A stretch of 64,000 nt of DNA, taken from NCBI GenBank assembly GCA_037043015.1, contig CM073322.1:33377364-33441363 (forward strand). Direction: 5' to 3'. The DNA comes from Bryum argenteum (lineage: Eukaryota; Streptophyta; Bryopsida; Bryales; Bryaceae). Of this stretch, positions 36,360 through 47,900 are shown in pieces. The notes beneath the pieces are model-generated. The model searched no databases. It saw nothing but the letters and a program-made list of their open reading frames with translations, and was not told the origin of the DNA. The stretch's first letter is position 1; the number at the start of each line of letters is the position of its first letter. The position numbers and the translations under genes are program-made.

Positions 36360-39226
36360 GTGTCATGGACCTCGTCACTTTTCATGACCACCAGTAAAAT
36401 CAGAATAAGTCAAACTCCATGTTGTTTGTCACCACGACTTCGTCTCGGTAGATTCTTGGTCAATCTCTATCCTCGATTTCACACACACTCTCAGCTACGA
36501 TTCACAGTAGCACTTCAATCTTGAATGACAAGTCACCTCCCAACCTTCATAAAATTTCTTTGCATCGGCTACTCTTACATCGACATGTTCTTGAGAATTT
36601 AAATTTTTCTGCAACTTCGAATCAGCATCCCACTCGCATCGAACATGCACACATGATGAATTTCAACCTTTCAATTTCTTGCAAAATCATCCTTCTAACT
36701 AGGGAAAGGCAACACCCAGCTTTTCCAGCAACATCCTCACCGTCAGACATGAATTGATGCTTCACTCAATTATTTTCTCCACACCAACGATGAAATGAGA
36801 TACCCTGTCCTACAGTTCCTGCAATTGAATCTCCGCTTTGAATTGATGTCAATCATTAGACTCCGCTTCTCGATCGTCCTTCAAGATCGACTGTATCGAA
36901 CACTAGTCACAAAACCGTAGCAGACATGTAGCAATCATGACACCTTCATTTCTACCGCAGTAGTTTTTTATACTGTTGCAATGCTTCAAAGCCCACAACC
37001 TCAGAACTCCAAAATCTTCCACATAATTAAGGATGAGGTGTGATTTCACCAACCGTCGACAGATCCCGTCCGAGTCGGAGTCCAATAAGTTTAGTGTAAT
37101 ACCACATCATTCTTAAAGAAATCCAGTACTTGATTCTTGGTTTTAACAATCATGAGATGGGCATACTAAGGCAAATCGGTGACTTAACTTTTGCAACGTC
37201 ATTGTCAAATTTGATTAGCAATACTTGATTCCACAATTCTGCAAATTCTTGACGGAAGCCTGCTATTAATCAGCAAGTCGTCACCACGTGCACCGCTACT
37301 TCGAACTCTAATTTCTCTCACTTTCTCACTTACTGCTTCACCAAACTCTCTACGAGCAAGATTGACACCCTCACGGCGAAACTAAACGCGCGATCACCGC
37401 TTACAAACACACACACAAAATTGCCAACACACAATGCATCACAATGCACACAAAATTGAGCACACGAAAAATTGAGAATTCAAAGCACGATGCGTATTAT
37501 ACAAATGTCGTGTTCAAAGTTGAAATCTGGAGGGAGTTATGCGGAAGAGTAGGGCAGTTGCGCCTGCAGCGAGAAGGTGCAACCTCCTCTCAAACTCCTT
37601 TCATCCATCATCCATCCATACATGTTGTCATCCGTAATTGTTAATTATTGATATTACTAATTACTAATTTTTACACTTTTATTAAAAGATCTCTAATTTT
37701 TATAGCTTTTTAAGTAACTTTTTAATACTTTTTCGCATATAGAAGATAATATCTATCCAAAAAGTATATTTTTTATAAAAAAAATAGTCTTAAATTGTCT
37801 ATAATATATAAGTACTACATAGCCCCCTACTAATCCTATCAACGCCCTCGTCAATAGTATCTAGGTTTGGTATTTTTGTTGTGAACCATCTGTCGCATCC
37901 TCTTCTCGTACTCCTTTTTTGACATTTTCTTGTTGAAACTCTTGGTTTGACACACTAAGTTCATTAAAATACTATCGTTATTGCAAAAATACATCTAGCT
38001 ACTAATAGCCATTTATTGTTATTATAGCATGTGCCACACATGTTTCGCCATCTATTGCAAGGAAATTGAAGGAGGTTAAGAAAGGGCTTGGCTTTGCTAT
38101 ACTGTCATTCAAATTTATTTATTATTTTTGACTAATTTGGCATTAGAGATTCATAAGTAATTGAGATTTTACATTTTTTACTCACAAATTGTGTGAAATA
38201 TTCACGAAACCACAAATGTATACTTTCACTGTTTAGATTTTTATAATTTTAAACTCCGATGCTTACATGGGAGTTTATCCTATTTCAACCACAAAGTAAC
38301 ATTTCTATCCTTCACGTAAAAATTATTTCTGATGAATGTTTTAAAAAAAGGATCAATATGTAATTTTTTGCATATGCTTAAACAACTTAGTTTCCTACAT
38401 GGAAAAAGTTACGAATAAAATGTTTAGGTCAACAATCATCAACTTGAGCTTTGACCCACATGCACCATGCCTTTCAAGTAATGCCATATTTTATTTTGCT
38501 AAAACCTTGTACGTTATGATCTCATAAATGACAAATATTTAATGCTCAAAATTTACACCAGTTAATCCATGTAGGCTTAGGTACAAGTTCTTTCGGGTAA
38601 AAATCTTAAAAACCAAAAAAAAATTAGTCATATTCTCGGAAGTCAATAGTGGTTAAAAATTGCAGTTTTTCAAATTGAAGCTTCTAAAAACACAAAAAAT
38701 TTGAACGGATAACTTATATTGTCTTGTAAACTATAATGATAATCTAATGGTACCCGAAAAAATCCCAAATTTTAATTATTTACATTCTGAAAGTAAATAT
38801 ATATTTTCTCATAATTCATATGGATATATTCTTTTATATTCTGTGATTTAAATTCTTTTAATAAGTATTTAATGATATCTTCAATATAGACAAATGTGAG
38901 TAAAAGAAACCTACTGCTGAATATTAATTTTGAATTTGAAAATAAATATTTTTTAAAAATCTAATTCATAGATTTTCTTTTCTCTTCTTATTATTTACAT
39001 TTTTAAAATCTTTTCAATAATATGTACTTAACTACGTCTAAACTCAATTTTCCAGATTATGTTCATACGAGCAATCTTTAAAATATATAATATTCCAAAT
39101 TTAAAATTTTATTGTTTTTACATTTATTATTTTAAAAATTGTTACAATTTAAAAGTTTGAATCGCTCAAAAACCAATTTTTTCTAAATTTTAGGAAAATA
39201 TTATCAACAAGCACATTCTTATGTAT
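36360..39226. other. Intergenic DNA; family B remnant at about 38,330-38,720
   Basis: 36.4-37.6 kb is less AT-rich but has no convincing exon. 38,330-38,720 matches family B (gttatgatctcataaatgacaa, tcaacaatcatcaacttgagc-like words). The rest is very AT-rich. No RNA gene seen. Confidence 0.4.
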
Positions 39227-39429
39227 TATCACTAGAAGAAATCCAGGTATATAAATACGTTAAAACATGTCCGAGCCGTTAAAACCATGTTCTTGTGTTT
39301 TTTCTCATTCTCTTTTATCTTACATGTCTTAAAACTTTTAACAAGCCCTGTTAGAACGGAGCACTTTTAACGTCTCTTGTCGTTTTGATATTGTTGTGTT
39401 TCTTGTCATTCTTCTCTGTTAAAGCAAGT

Positions 39430-39885
39430 TAACTAAATCTAACGGTGGATGAAGGAGATCTAGCACCTCAAAAACCATCCATTTTTTTCACTTTTTTCAT
39501 TGTAAGAACATCAATATAAATCCAATAGCAAAGTTATTTGGATCAAAAAACTTGCAACTAGAAAGTTGTAAGGATGCATCTAAAGATCATACTTATGTAA
39601 AGAAAACTCATGAAAAACTCTTTATGATATCACATAATTAGCTTGCAATGGTAAAACATGCCCCATTTTTGGATAACAAAAAATAGAAGCTGCCTTCACA
39701 AAAATGCTTTCCATTAATTCATACTTCATAGTATGGGCCTGCAATTTTTACCATACAAACAAGACTTCATTTGGGACCCAACCCAAGTAATTTCGTTAAA
39801 AACAAAGTCGAAATGAAGAAGTTATGGCTCTTCAAAAATTCTTCCTTTCATCCAAAATGTCATTTATTTCTATGCACACTAGTGC
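39430..39885 (+). repeat. Family A repeat nested in the CACTA element
   Basis: Matches 15,600-16,035 closely in order (aacggtggatgaaggagatctagc, gttatggctcttcaaa, catccaaaatgtcattt). The TTAA-CCCC terminus is absent, so it is truncated. Short words matching family B (accaactttgaatggtatcatctcacaaatgg-like) lie at 40,530-40,580. Confidence 0.7.
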
Positions 39886-39892
39886 ATGGAAA

Positions 39893-40190
39893 GATTAGTT
39901 CACCTATTCGGCTGCGGTTGGAGCGGCGTAGGCAGGAGCGGCAGCGGGACTTCGCGTCTGGTGGAACGTGGTGGACGTGGAGCAGGCAGGGCTTCGGCCT
40001 CACTTCCATAGCAAGATCATGGCGTCTGGTTGGTGGAGCGCGAGCGAGCAGGCTCCACCCCGGGTCGTCAGGGGCGACGGCATGCGGAAGATTAGGTTCC
40101 GTGGTAGAGAGAATCTGTGCAGGTGGAGGCCAGTATCACCGTATTTCCCCTGCGAGTTCTTTTCAGAACTAGCTGTAACATAGTAGGTTG
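39893..40190 (+). other. GC-rich fragment inside the CACTA element, possible captured gene piece
   Basis: About 300 bp of markedly higher GC than everything within 10 kb. One frame stays open to a TAG at 40,183 and includes KIMASGWWSASEQAPPRVV. I do not recognise a family. CACTA elements commonly capture host exons, so a Pack-type fragment is a reasonable inference. Confidence 0.35.
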
Positions 40191-40728
40191 GTTTCTTTAT
40201 TAGATGGTCTGAAAATCAACCGGAAGATATAGTCTGGGATTTTAAGTAATATTAATAGAATAGTATTAGGGAAGTTTATGAATTTTGACCCAATCATTGT
40301 GGTCGTATTTTTTTCCTAGTAACCACCTAATGTGAGAATCCACATGCAAGGGGAAAATTAATGAGCTATGAGAATTTACACTCTCTTTTCCATGTGTCCC
40401 ACTTTATAGACCTCTATCCATAAAACAATTTAGGTAAATGTTCATAGAGTTGAATGAGACTCTAAAAATTTGTGTGTGCATTTTCAACTTAGGTAACTAC
40501 TCAGTATTACAAAAAAAAAAAATGTTTATTACCAACTTTGAATGGTATCATCTCACAAATGGTAAAGATCCAAGGCATGGATAATCTATGATCCTCCAAC
40601 GCATGGATAATACAATCTTAAAGTAGTACTTTTCTGCAACTCAAGTACTTCTTCAGTGGTACTTCTCTGCAACTCTACTACTTCTTTAATAATACTTCTC
40701 GACAATTCTAATACTTTTCTATTATTAC

Positions 40729-41645
40729 TTAAAATCCCAATTTTTTTAATGCTTCCAAGCCAGCTTTTAAAACAATGGGCTTCACCAAGAGGGCAACTCC
40801 ATATTGCTTGTACTTTGTATTTTTACTTGTACCGTGGTTTATTTTTGAAGCATCAAAACATATTAAAGTCCCAGGGGTTGGACGGAAAAATAATCCGTAC
40901 TCCTTCAGACGGAATTGAGCTCGTTTAATTTGAGAATCATCTACAATCTCTGCAAAATATATTGAATTCAATTAGAACATTAGACACTAATAAATGCAAC
41001 AATTTCTTAAAAACTTTTAGTATAACATGTATGCAATTAAATACTTTTATACTAGTTTTAAAAGAAATCTTGTAATGGAAAATTACCTTTATGAACCCAA
41101 AATATGAATCCAGAACCCCCATCTCTATTATCTATATGGTCAGGTGACCAATAGTTCTCTGTCACACTCATTGTTGTAAATGGAGTATTTCCAATTCGAC
41201 CCCATGCTGTTCCTAACTCTTTAGGAACTAAATCTTCCAAACTTTTTATCCAAGATGACATTTTTAAGTTCAGCACGTCGTATACTCTGTTAGCTGTCGG
41301 GGCTGCGAGTGTGTTTAAATCTGTAACTGAAATTGGCATACTTTTTTCCCTCCCTTTTCTATTACTTTGTGTATATATACCAAATCCTGTTGGTGTAACT
41401 CTCCATCCAAATACAACCATATCCCCACCACTCTTTTCCTTACCCCTCTTTATTATTCCTCCTGCATTGTATAGTTTATTACATTCTGTAGTCAATATGT
41501 GAATTTGTTCATCCGAGAAAAAAGAGAAATCAATTATTGCTACTACTGTTTCATTTTCTAACAAAATCGCGCTAGAAGTAATTTCTTCTAAGGGATCCAA
41601 ACTACCTATCTTTTTAGAGACATGGATCACATGGTGAATTCTCAT
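40729..41645 (-). CDS. 2-oxoglutarate/Fe(II) dioxygenase, TET/JBP-like
   Basis: Two exons: 41,645-41,087 and 40,949-40,729. A 137-nt intron (donor AAAG|GTAATT, acceptor TTTTGCAG|AG) keeps the phase; 259 residues, no internal stop. The C-terminal half shows a double-stranded beta-helix iron site: H170 and D172 in SPDHIDNRDGG and H225 in FDASKINHGTSKN. The strand-turn FRPTPGTLICFD just before the last His is characteristic of these enzymes. Spacing and the HGTS context resemble the TET/JBP family, which oxidises 5-methyl-pyrimidines in DNA. The Arg expected about ten residues after the last His to hold 2-oxoglutarate is not seen (K232, K234 nearby), so co-substrate use is uncertain. The gene lies wholly inside the CACTA element. 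An in-frame stop lies just upstream of the chosen Met unless another exon precedes it. Another branch of the oxygenase superfamily is possible. Confidence 0.6.
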
Positions 41646-42289
41646 TGGAATTGAAACTCCTTGTCATCTAAATTTCTCTATTTCACTACATCCTGTAATA
41701 CTCTCACTATTAACAACCTTTCTAGCATGTTTTTGACATATAATGAAACTCAAGTCGTGCTTGAGTTTTCATTATTCTCACACATTCCTCACACTTATAG
41801 GACTCCATACTAAATGATAGATAGATAGATAAGAACTCCAATCTTCAAATCGAAAATAACAATTGTATATAACCAAAGAGCTTACAACAAAAGATAGTCC
41901 CTACCATCTCACCCGCAAGCTTATATATCCAACTAAAAGTCTTTCTCTAGTCTTTTACTTTCCTATTTCTAAAAATAGATCTTATCAATAGATCAACTAG
42001 ATCAACTAGATCTTGTCAATAGATCAACTAGAGAAATAACTCTTTATGTATTTAAACTATTTATTTTAAAAGTAGAATATGTAGATTTATGTATTTACTT
42101 TCTATTTTTAAAGTGGAATATGTATATTTATGTATTTACTATATATTATATATATATTATAGTTGTATTGTATTATAGTTGTATATATAATATAATATAT
42201 ATATTACATATCTTATTTACTATATGTATGTATAGTATGTATATTTGTCTATTTACTATTTGATATAGAGTTTTAGCACACAAAGTAGA

Positions 42290-42740
42290 ATTGAACGATT
42301 TTACCTCTAAATATGTTTTTAGCAAAAACCGCTATTTATGTAAAATGATTTCACCTCTAAATATGTTTTTAGCAAAAATTGCTATTTATGTAGAACGATT
42401 TTACCTCTAAATATGTTTTTAGCGAAAACCACTATTTATGTAAAACGACTTTACCTCTAAATATGTTTTTAGCAAAAACCGCTATTTATGTAGAACAATT
42501 TTACCTCTAAATATGTTTTTAGCGAAAACCGCTATTTATGTAGAACAATTTTACCTCTAAATATGTTTTTAGCGAAAACCGCTATTTATGTAGAACAATT
42601 TTACCTCTAAATATGTTTTTAGCGAAAACCGCTATTTATGTAGAACAATTTTACCTCTAAATATGTTTTTAGCGAAAACTGTTATTTATGTAGAACAATT
42701 TTACCTCTAAATATGTTTTTAGCAAAAACCGCTATTTATG
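42290..42740. repeat. 50-bp minisatellite, about 9 copies
   Basis: Unit ttttacctctaaatatgttt-ttagcgaaaaccgctatttatgtagaacaa, period 50, with few differences between copies (gcgaaa/gcaaaa, acaatt/acgatt). It lies in the 5' flank of the minus-strand oxygenase gene, within the CACTA element. Confidence 0.95.
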
Positions 42741-42811
42741 TAGAAGAAACCGCTATTTATGTAGAAGAAACCGCTATTTATGTAGAAGAAACCGCTATTT
42801 ATGTAGAAGGA
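42741..42811. repeat. 21-bp tandem repeat derived from the 50-bp unit
   Basis: About 3.5 copies of tagaagaaaccgctatttatg directly follow the 50-bp array. They are a shortened form lacking the ttttacctctaaatatg part. Confidence 0.9.
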
Positions 42812-43410
42812 TCATCAAAGCGTTGACAGACGGCGCTCCAGCACACCGATCATTGCTTGCTTCATCCGTCGCGCAACGCAGTTAGCTTGGTTGACGACGC
42901 CGTGGAATCAGAGGCAAAAACATTGGACTACCTTAAAAAACAAACAAAAAATTGCCATGTATAATGCAGTCGCCTTATAATTTAACATGCATGCCCTTTT
43001 AAAAAACAATAAAGTCTAGCAGCCACGTCAGATCAGATTCTTATCCTAAAACCGAGCGTTAAATCAAGATTAACAGCGCGTTAGTTTCACTTTAACGCAG
43101 ATATTATCTACAATACTCCCTTAAATCCACCCTGTTATAAGTCATTTTTCGCGAGTGACCTAGATGACACAAATCTGTTACAAGAATTTAACATCAAAAT
43201 GCGTTATTTAACGTTAAATAAGACTTTAAACGCTGTTATAATAGGAGGGGCCTTCCTCTAGTGTATCAAATCAACAGTTTTTTATTACTGTAAATTAATT
43301 AGAGACTAGATTTAAGCTTGTAATACATTTAGATTTAGGCTAGTGACTGATTAGGGATTTTAGTTACAAAGTTTGATTAATTTAAAGTAAGAATTGATAT
43401 TTATAGGTTA

Positions 43411-44622
43411 AGAGTGTTTGCTATAGTAAAGAAGGAGAACGGTCTGGAACGGAGCGGAAGAAATGGAAGGGTCGAGCCTTCGATGTTCTCACCGTACTCA
43501 TTCGTTGGATGCAGGAGCAGCCTAAACCGAATGACACGCAAATCTTGAAGGACTTTCGGACGATCGAGACACAGTACAAGTTAGCGCAGGGGAAGATTGA
43601 GGCAATAGAACAAGCGTTGACGGATTTGAGTGGAAAGATGGTGGTTGTAGAGAAGGACAAGGACGACACGAGGAACGCGGTGGTACGCCTTGTGAGGGAC
43701 AATCAGGCTCTGCGGGAGAAAATCATGTGTACTCCATTTTGCTATAAAAATTTGGCGGAGAATGTCTCTCTTGTACGTGTTTGGAATACCTTGTTCAAAG
43801 GATGGAGAGTTAGGAGTGTTCATCGACTTGAGAAGAGCAGAAAAGAACCTAAAAAACTTTTTGTGGTGTATTAAGATCTGAATCCAAACCTTTTTTTTTA
43901 ATCAAAAAGTTCTCTAAATCTTTCATAGTTCTGATAAATGGATTCAGAAGATTGGGTAGAACACCACTTTTAGAATGGCGATACGGTAAACGAAAGAGCG
44001 ATAAGCGGGAACGAGAAAAAGAAATGAGAAAAATAGAAAATGACATGAATAAAAGACAATGAGTAATTGACATAATGCAAGTATTGCTGCTAATGTTTCA
44101 TCCATATAGTTTTTTTATTTTACATTATTTACGCTCAGTTGACTATCGATTTACATCACTTTACAATCCCGATATTATTTCAATTTATTTCCGATTCTGT
44201 TACCTTTCAGATATCTTCTGCGATTGCGTTATTTTTTGGACTCTTATGTTGATCTTTTACTATTTTGCGAGTTCCACTGTTGCGATCCAGCAAGCAAATA
44301 TAACTAAGATTTAAGTTACGATTACTTTGTTAGACCTACTATTTAAGGTTGTGAACATTTGAGTTGCGCTGGCGCTGGCTAGCAACAGATTTGCTGTCAA
44401 TTACGGAGAGAGCTGACTGAAGAGTCCTCGCTCATATCAGGGGCCACAACGGTCAACCACAGGGCCCAACAGAAGGTGGACACAAGCCCGCGACTGAGGC
44501 CTCCGTTTTGTGAGGGCTTTTCTCCAGCTGGAGCTGTTGAGGAGATGGGTGACTTTGCATCCAGCAGACTTCCCTCTTGCCCGGCTAAAGCCACCACCGA
44601 CTGCCTCGATTTTCTTTAAATT
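43411..44622 (+). CDS. Possible two-part small gene or gene fragment (unrecognised)
   Basis: Two GC-richer islands in AT-rich DNA. The first (43,411-43,770) is open from before the Met at 43,509 and encodes a charged, probably coiled-coil segment (TIETQYKLAQGKIEAIEQAL); a good donor ctt|gtacgt follows at 43,772. The second (about 44,390-44,620) has a plus-strand frame ending at TAA 44,620, with ELTEESSLISG and GFSPAGAVEEMGDF. Joining them is a hypothesis; no start exon was identified. It could be a captured or decaying host gene. No known family was recognised. Confidence 0.3.
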
Positions 44623-44905
44623 TTTAAAATATTTTCTTTCTTAATTTCTTTATCTCATTTTAATTGAGTTAGCTTGATTTTTTTTGGACTTAAAAAAAAC
44701 ATTATTATTAGATTGTCATATGAGAATTCGATAAGGTAGATAACCTTATTTATCATTTAAGATTGAGATTAATTTAAATTTCAAATCTTATTTCCGTATT
44801 TTCCGTAAATAACTTTCTTTGGGTCTTAAATTCATGTCTCTTTTTTGCATTTTATATAAGTTTCAATGGCGGACTTCATGATAGCGGAGATTCTTGGCGT
44901 TTGAT

Positions 44906-45450
44906 TCATATTATCTGTTTTCTTGCCTTTCTTGGAACTAGAACATACTCCTCAAGGTTAATATGAATTACTCGTTGATCAAAGTCGCGCAAATTTGATG
45001 CAGAAACGTCATTGTTCGTGCCTCCATGTAAATTCCTCATATTTGCGGTATCTTCGAACATCGTTTGCACCTTCTCGTAATATTCCCAACTAGATGTTGC
45101 CGCTCCCGTCTGCCTCATCGTACTATCCAGCTACTATAACTTCTTCTTGAGTTTTTCAATATTAGCCCTGCATTAGAGATGAAAACGAGGAGGATGGAGG
45201 GGATAGAACCATTCAGAATATTAGAAATACATATAAATTGGTTTCTGCTCATGAAATTGCTGTGATTAGTAATATATCTCTCCTTGTACAATTTTAACAA
45301 CGAAGTCGTCGAATCATTATTCCATTCACGGCGAGGCACCTTTGGAGGTGTGGAAATGACACAAGGAGAAGGTTGAGAAGTAAAATATAATGAAACTTGA
45401 CCTTGAAGTACACCAAAACATTGTGAGGTATAGGTGGGCGAGTTTTCCAT
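44906..45450 (-). pseudogene. Trihelix (GT-type, MYB/SANT-like) transcription-factor pseudogene
   Basis: From 45,450 a frame contains REWNNDSTTSLLKLYKERYI, the first helix region of plant trihelix domains. A frameshift follows near 45,190. In the shifted frame, CRANIEKLKKK is followed by two stop codons (TAG TAG, about 45,135-45,140). It then resumes as LDSTMRQTGAATSSWEYYEK, the usual SxWxYY motif after the third helix. The frame ends at 44,906. Trihelix proteins bind GT elements in the nucleus; this copy cannot make a full domain. It lies next to, and in the same orientation as, the piggyBac relic. Confidence 0.65.
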
Positions 45451-45689
45451 GCTAGCGTAAGAGAAAAAAATAAATTAAAAAAATAAAATTTCAAAATTAA
45501 TGAAAAAAAATTCCAAGAAGGTGAAACTAGGAAGAATAGAAAGAGAGAGAGTTTGTGTCTATGCATGTGTTTTATGATTGTTTGTGTTTGATTGTTGTGT
45601 TTTTTTCTGGATATGTTAGATAAGAATTAAGATGTAGAAATGTAGTGAGTGAGGGGTTGTACGAAATAGAAACAAATTACCTCTTATGG

Positions 45690-47109
45690 AACACTAACAA
45701 TAATAACCTCGCAATTGATCGTGGATATCTACACCTCTCATGTATTCTTGATAATGCATTAAAACGGAAGACGTCGGAATTTGAATATAACCCTAGATGC
45801 CACCAAGTTACAAAGAAAAGTTTAAAAGTGTTGATTGGGCTGCATGCGGTTGAAAGCAATGACGCGGGTTTATTATTATATCATGTAACGGCGCACATCC
45901 GCTTGCTTCCGTGAGCCCGATATCAAAGTTCACGTTGGGATCCGGCCGGTGAGTTTGTGAGCGCTTGAAGCAACCCAATTCAGTTCGTTCTACAAGTTTT
46001 CGACGCAAAAATGTCACACTCTAACAAAGACCAAAACAAAGCCGGTGATATAAAAAATTTGTCACAAGTGACAATGTGCCATTATCTTCCAAAACCGGTC
46101 ATAAGAATTAGCAGCAGTCTGCCGTCAACGTTGTCCTCCTCTACCGAATCGCTTGCTCCGCAATATATTTCTATCTGTTGTACATACTTAGACATACAGT
46201 TAGCCAAACACCACATTTTTAGACCATATTGCGTGGCTTTTGTCCATATATTGGCGAATGGGAGCATATTTACCGATATACTTGATCATCATTTCATTTA
46301 CACTTACATTTTGTTCGGAGTGCTAATACAAATAACATAAGTTATTATGTTCCTTCACTAACCATTCCGTTTTTACTAACTTATAAGAATTAGGGCTAAC
46401 TTTATCGGTTGTAACATTCTTATTATCAACTAGGTGCAAACATCTCAAAATCTCCTAAAATCTATTTCTACTCATGCACTTAGTAATAGATTTGGTTACA
46501 AATGACTCATCAAAAGACTTTTGATCAATGTAATCTAACATTCGGTAATTTTTTGGTGATCATTAGCATAAGTATCTCGAAGAAAGTTAAAAACTCTTTT
46601 ACCGTCAATGGGACCCACCAGAGTCTTCTACGCGTCTTGCCTTCCTCGTTGCTTGATGCAGCATATAAGTTAGACATTCTAACAATTCTCTCAAAAATAG
46701 GATTAGGCTAAAAAAACATAAACAAGTCAAGAAGAGTTTGGCTTGGAATTGATGGATCACCCAAACTTTCTTTGCCCCCTATCCAACAAACGAAGAGAAT
46801 CTCAATACTAGGTGAATTCCATATCATGGGTACAAATTTTTCATGAACCGGTAAGGAAGAAAACTCGCTAAAACTCAAATCACATTCCAAGTCTAATTCG
46901 TTAGTTACATTAGAGTTGTTTATGAACCATTTTTTGGAATTTGGGGTTAGGATCAAACTCTCTAATTTGTCGATGTCATGTGACATAAGAGATTCCGATT
47001 GGCCGAGGTAGTATGTGGGGAAAACCACCGGTGTGAGCGTTGAGCGGTGAGCGGTAAAGTTTGAGCGGTAAGAAATAAAAATTTTAAAAGTTAATGGCCC
47101 TATTACCAT
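45690..47109 (-). pseudogene. piggyBac-type transposase pseudogene (DDE_Tnp_1_7)
   Basis: Read on the minus strand across several frames, this segment keeps the family's landmarks in order. They are a leader with FERIVRMSNLYA and LWWVPLTVKEFLTFFEILM (about 46,600-46,700); then MSRNRF-EILRCLHLVDNKN (about 46,435-46,490); then NVSVNEMMIKYIGKYAPIRQ (about 46,270-46,320); then YGLKMWCLANCMSKYV (about 46,190-46,240); then VTCDKFFISPALF; then YNNKPASLLSTACSPINTF (about 45,840-45,900). The first catalytic Asp, normally in a VDE context, reads VNE. There are multiple stops and at least four frameshifts, so it is dead. piggyBac transposases cut and paste at TTAA. Clear flanking TTAA-CCCC termini were not found. 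Confidence 0.85.
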
Positions 47110-47900
47110 GGAATAGGTGGTTTTGAAATTTTGAAATGATTATTTTTAGGCATAAAAGTACCCAAAACCGTGGACATAGGGTACTATATCCATTTCGATA
47201 TATGGTAATGGGGTCCTACAATATTACATAATTAATCCACATTTGCAAATTTAAATAAAAGTCAATTAAATTATGGGCTCGCATCATCATGTGTAACCAA
47301 TTCAATTCAAATCAAATACAAAATATAAACCAAAAGTTGGGATAGCCATTTCGGTAATCAATAAGTATCATTTATCGATTTTAAGATTTAGAGACTAATT
47401 AGGGTTGACGTCATCAATTTCCTATTACACATGTTAGAATTATATGTAAATGCTTCAGTTTATATAATCTGAAATTTATAACTACAGGTCGTCTTTCCGT
47501 GTCTCCTTGAAAGGTGAACATAAAGACATTCATGATTTCACGTGGCATTGTAGTGGTCCGAGTTCGATTCTCCTCGGCCTCGTTTGAGCGTTGCACTGCG
47601 TCCTAAAGCAGCTATCCTGAGCTATACAAATACTAGACTAGAACCCCTACCATCATTGGCAAGTTTCAAAAAATCCAAACTGGAAATAAAGAAATGTTTA
47701 GAAACTTTTAGTTCGCATTGAGTTTAAAAGTTTAACATTTACATGAATTAAGAAATTGTAAAACGTTGATAAGTAATAGGTAAACGTCATATATATATCT
47801 AAAAAGGTATAGCAAAACCACACGTATGACCAATGCCGTAGGCCAACTATAGATATATGACCCTACATGGTCCAAACCAAAACTAGGAAAATAAAATCAC
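47110..47900. other. AT-rich intergenic DNA, no gene
   Basis: Contains a tRNA-like T-arm (gagttcgattctc at 47,558) without the rest of a tRNA. No coding sequence. Confidence 0.5.

Larger units (their letters stand above)
39230..43263. mobile_element. CACTA-type (CMC/EnSpm) element carrying an oxygenase gene
   Basis: 4,034 bp. The left end is CACTAGAAGAAATCC. The right end read inwards is CACTAGAGGAAGGCC, matching at 10 of the first 11 positions. A 3-bp duplication tat (39,227-39,229 and 43,264-43,266) is the size made by CACTA transposases. Sub-terminal regions on both sides are dense in cgttaaa/tttaacg words (39,260-39,430 and 43,055-43,240), as expected of CACTA elements. No CACTA transposase was found inside, so it is non-autonomous. 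Contents: a family A repeat, a GC-rich fragment, the oxygenase gene and a minisatellite. Confidence 0.75.

Noticed and set aside
44397..44597. 66-codon minus-strand frame in the GC-rich island
   Set aside because: The plus-strand frame over the same bases is longer and fits a neighbouring island better; neither is proven.
47545..47590. tRNA-like T-arm (gagttcgattctc) preceded by an A-box-like word
   Set aside because: No acceptor stem, anticodon arm or correct spacing; at most a fragment of a tRNA-derived SINE.
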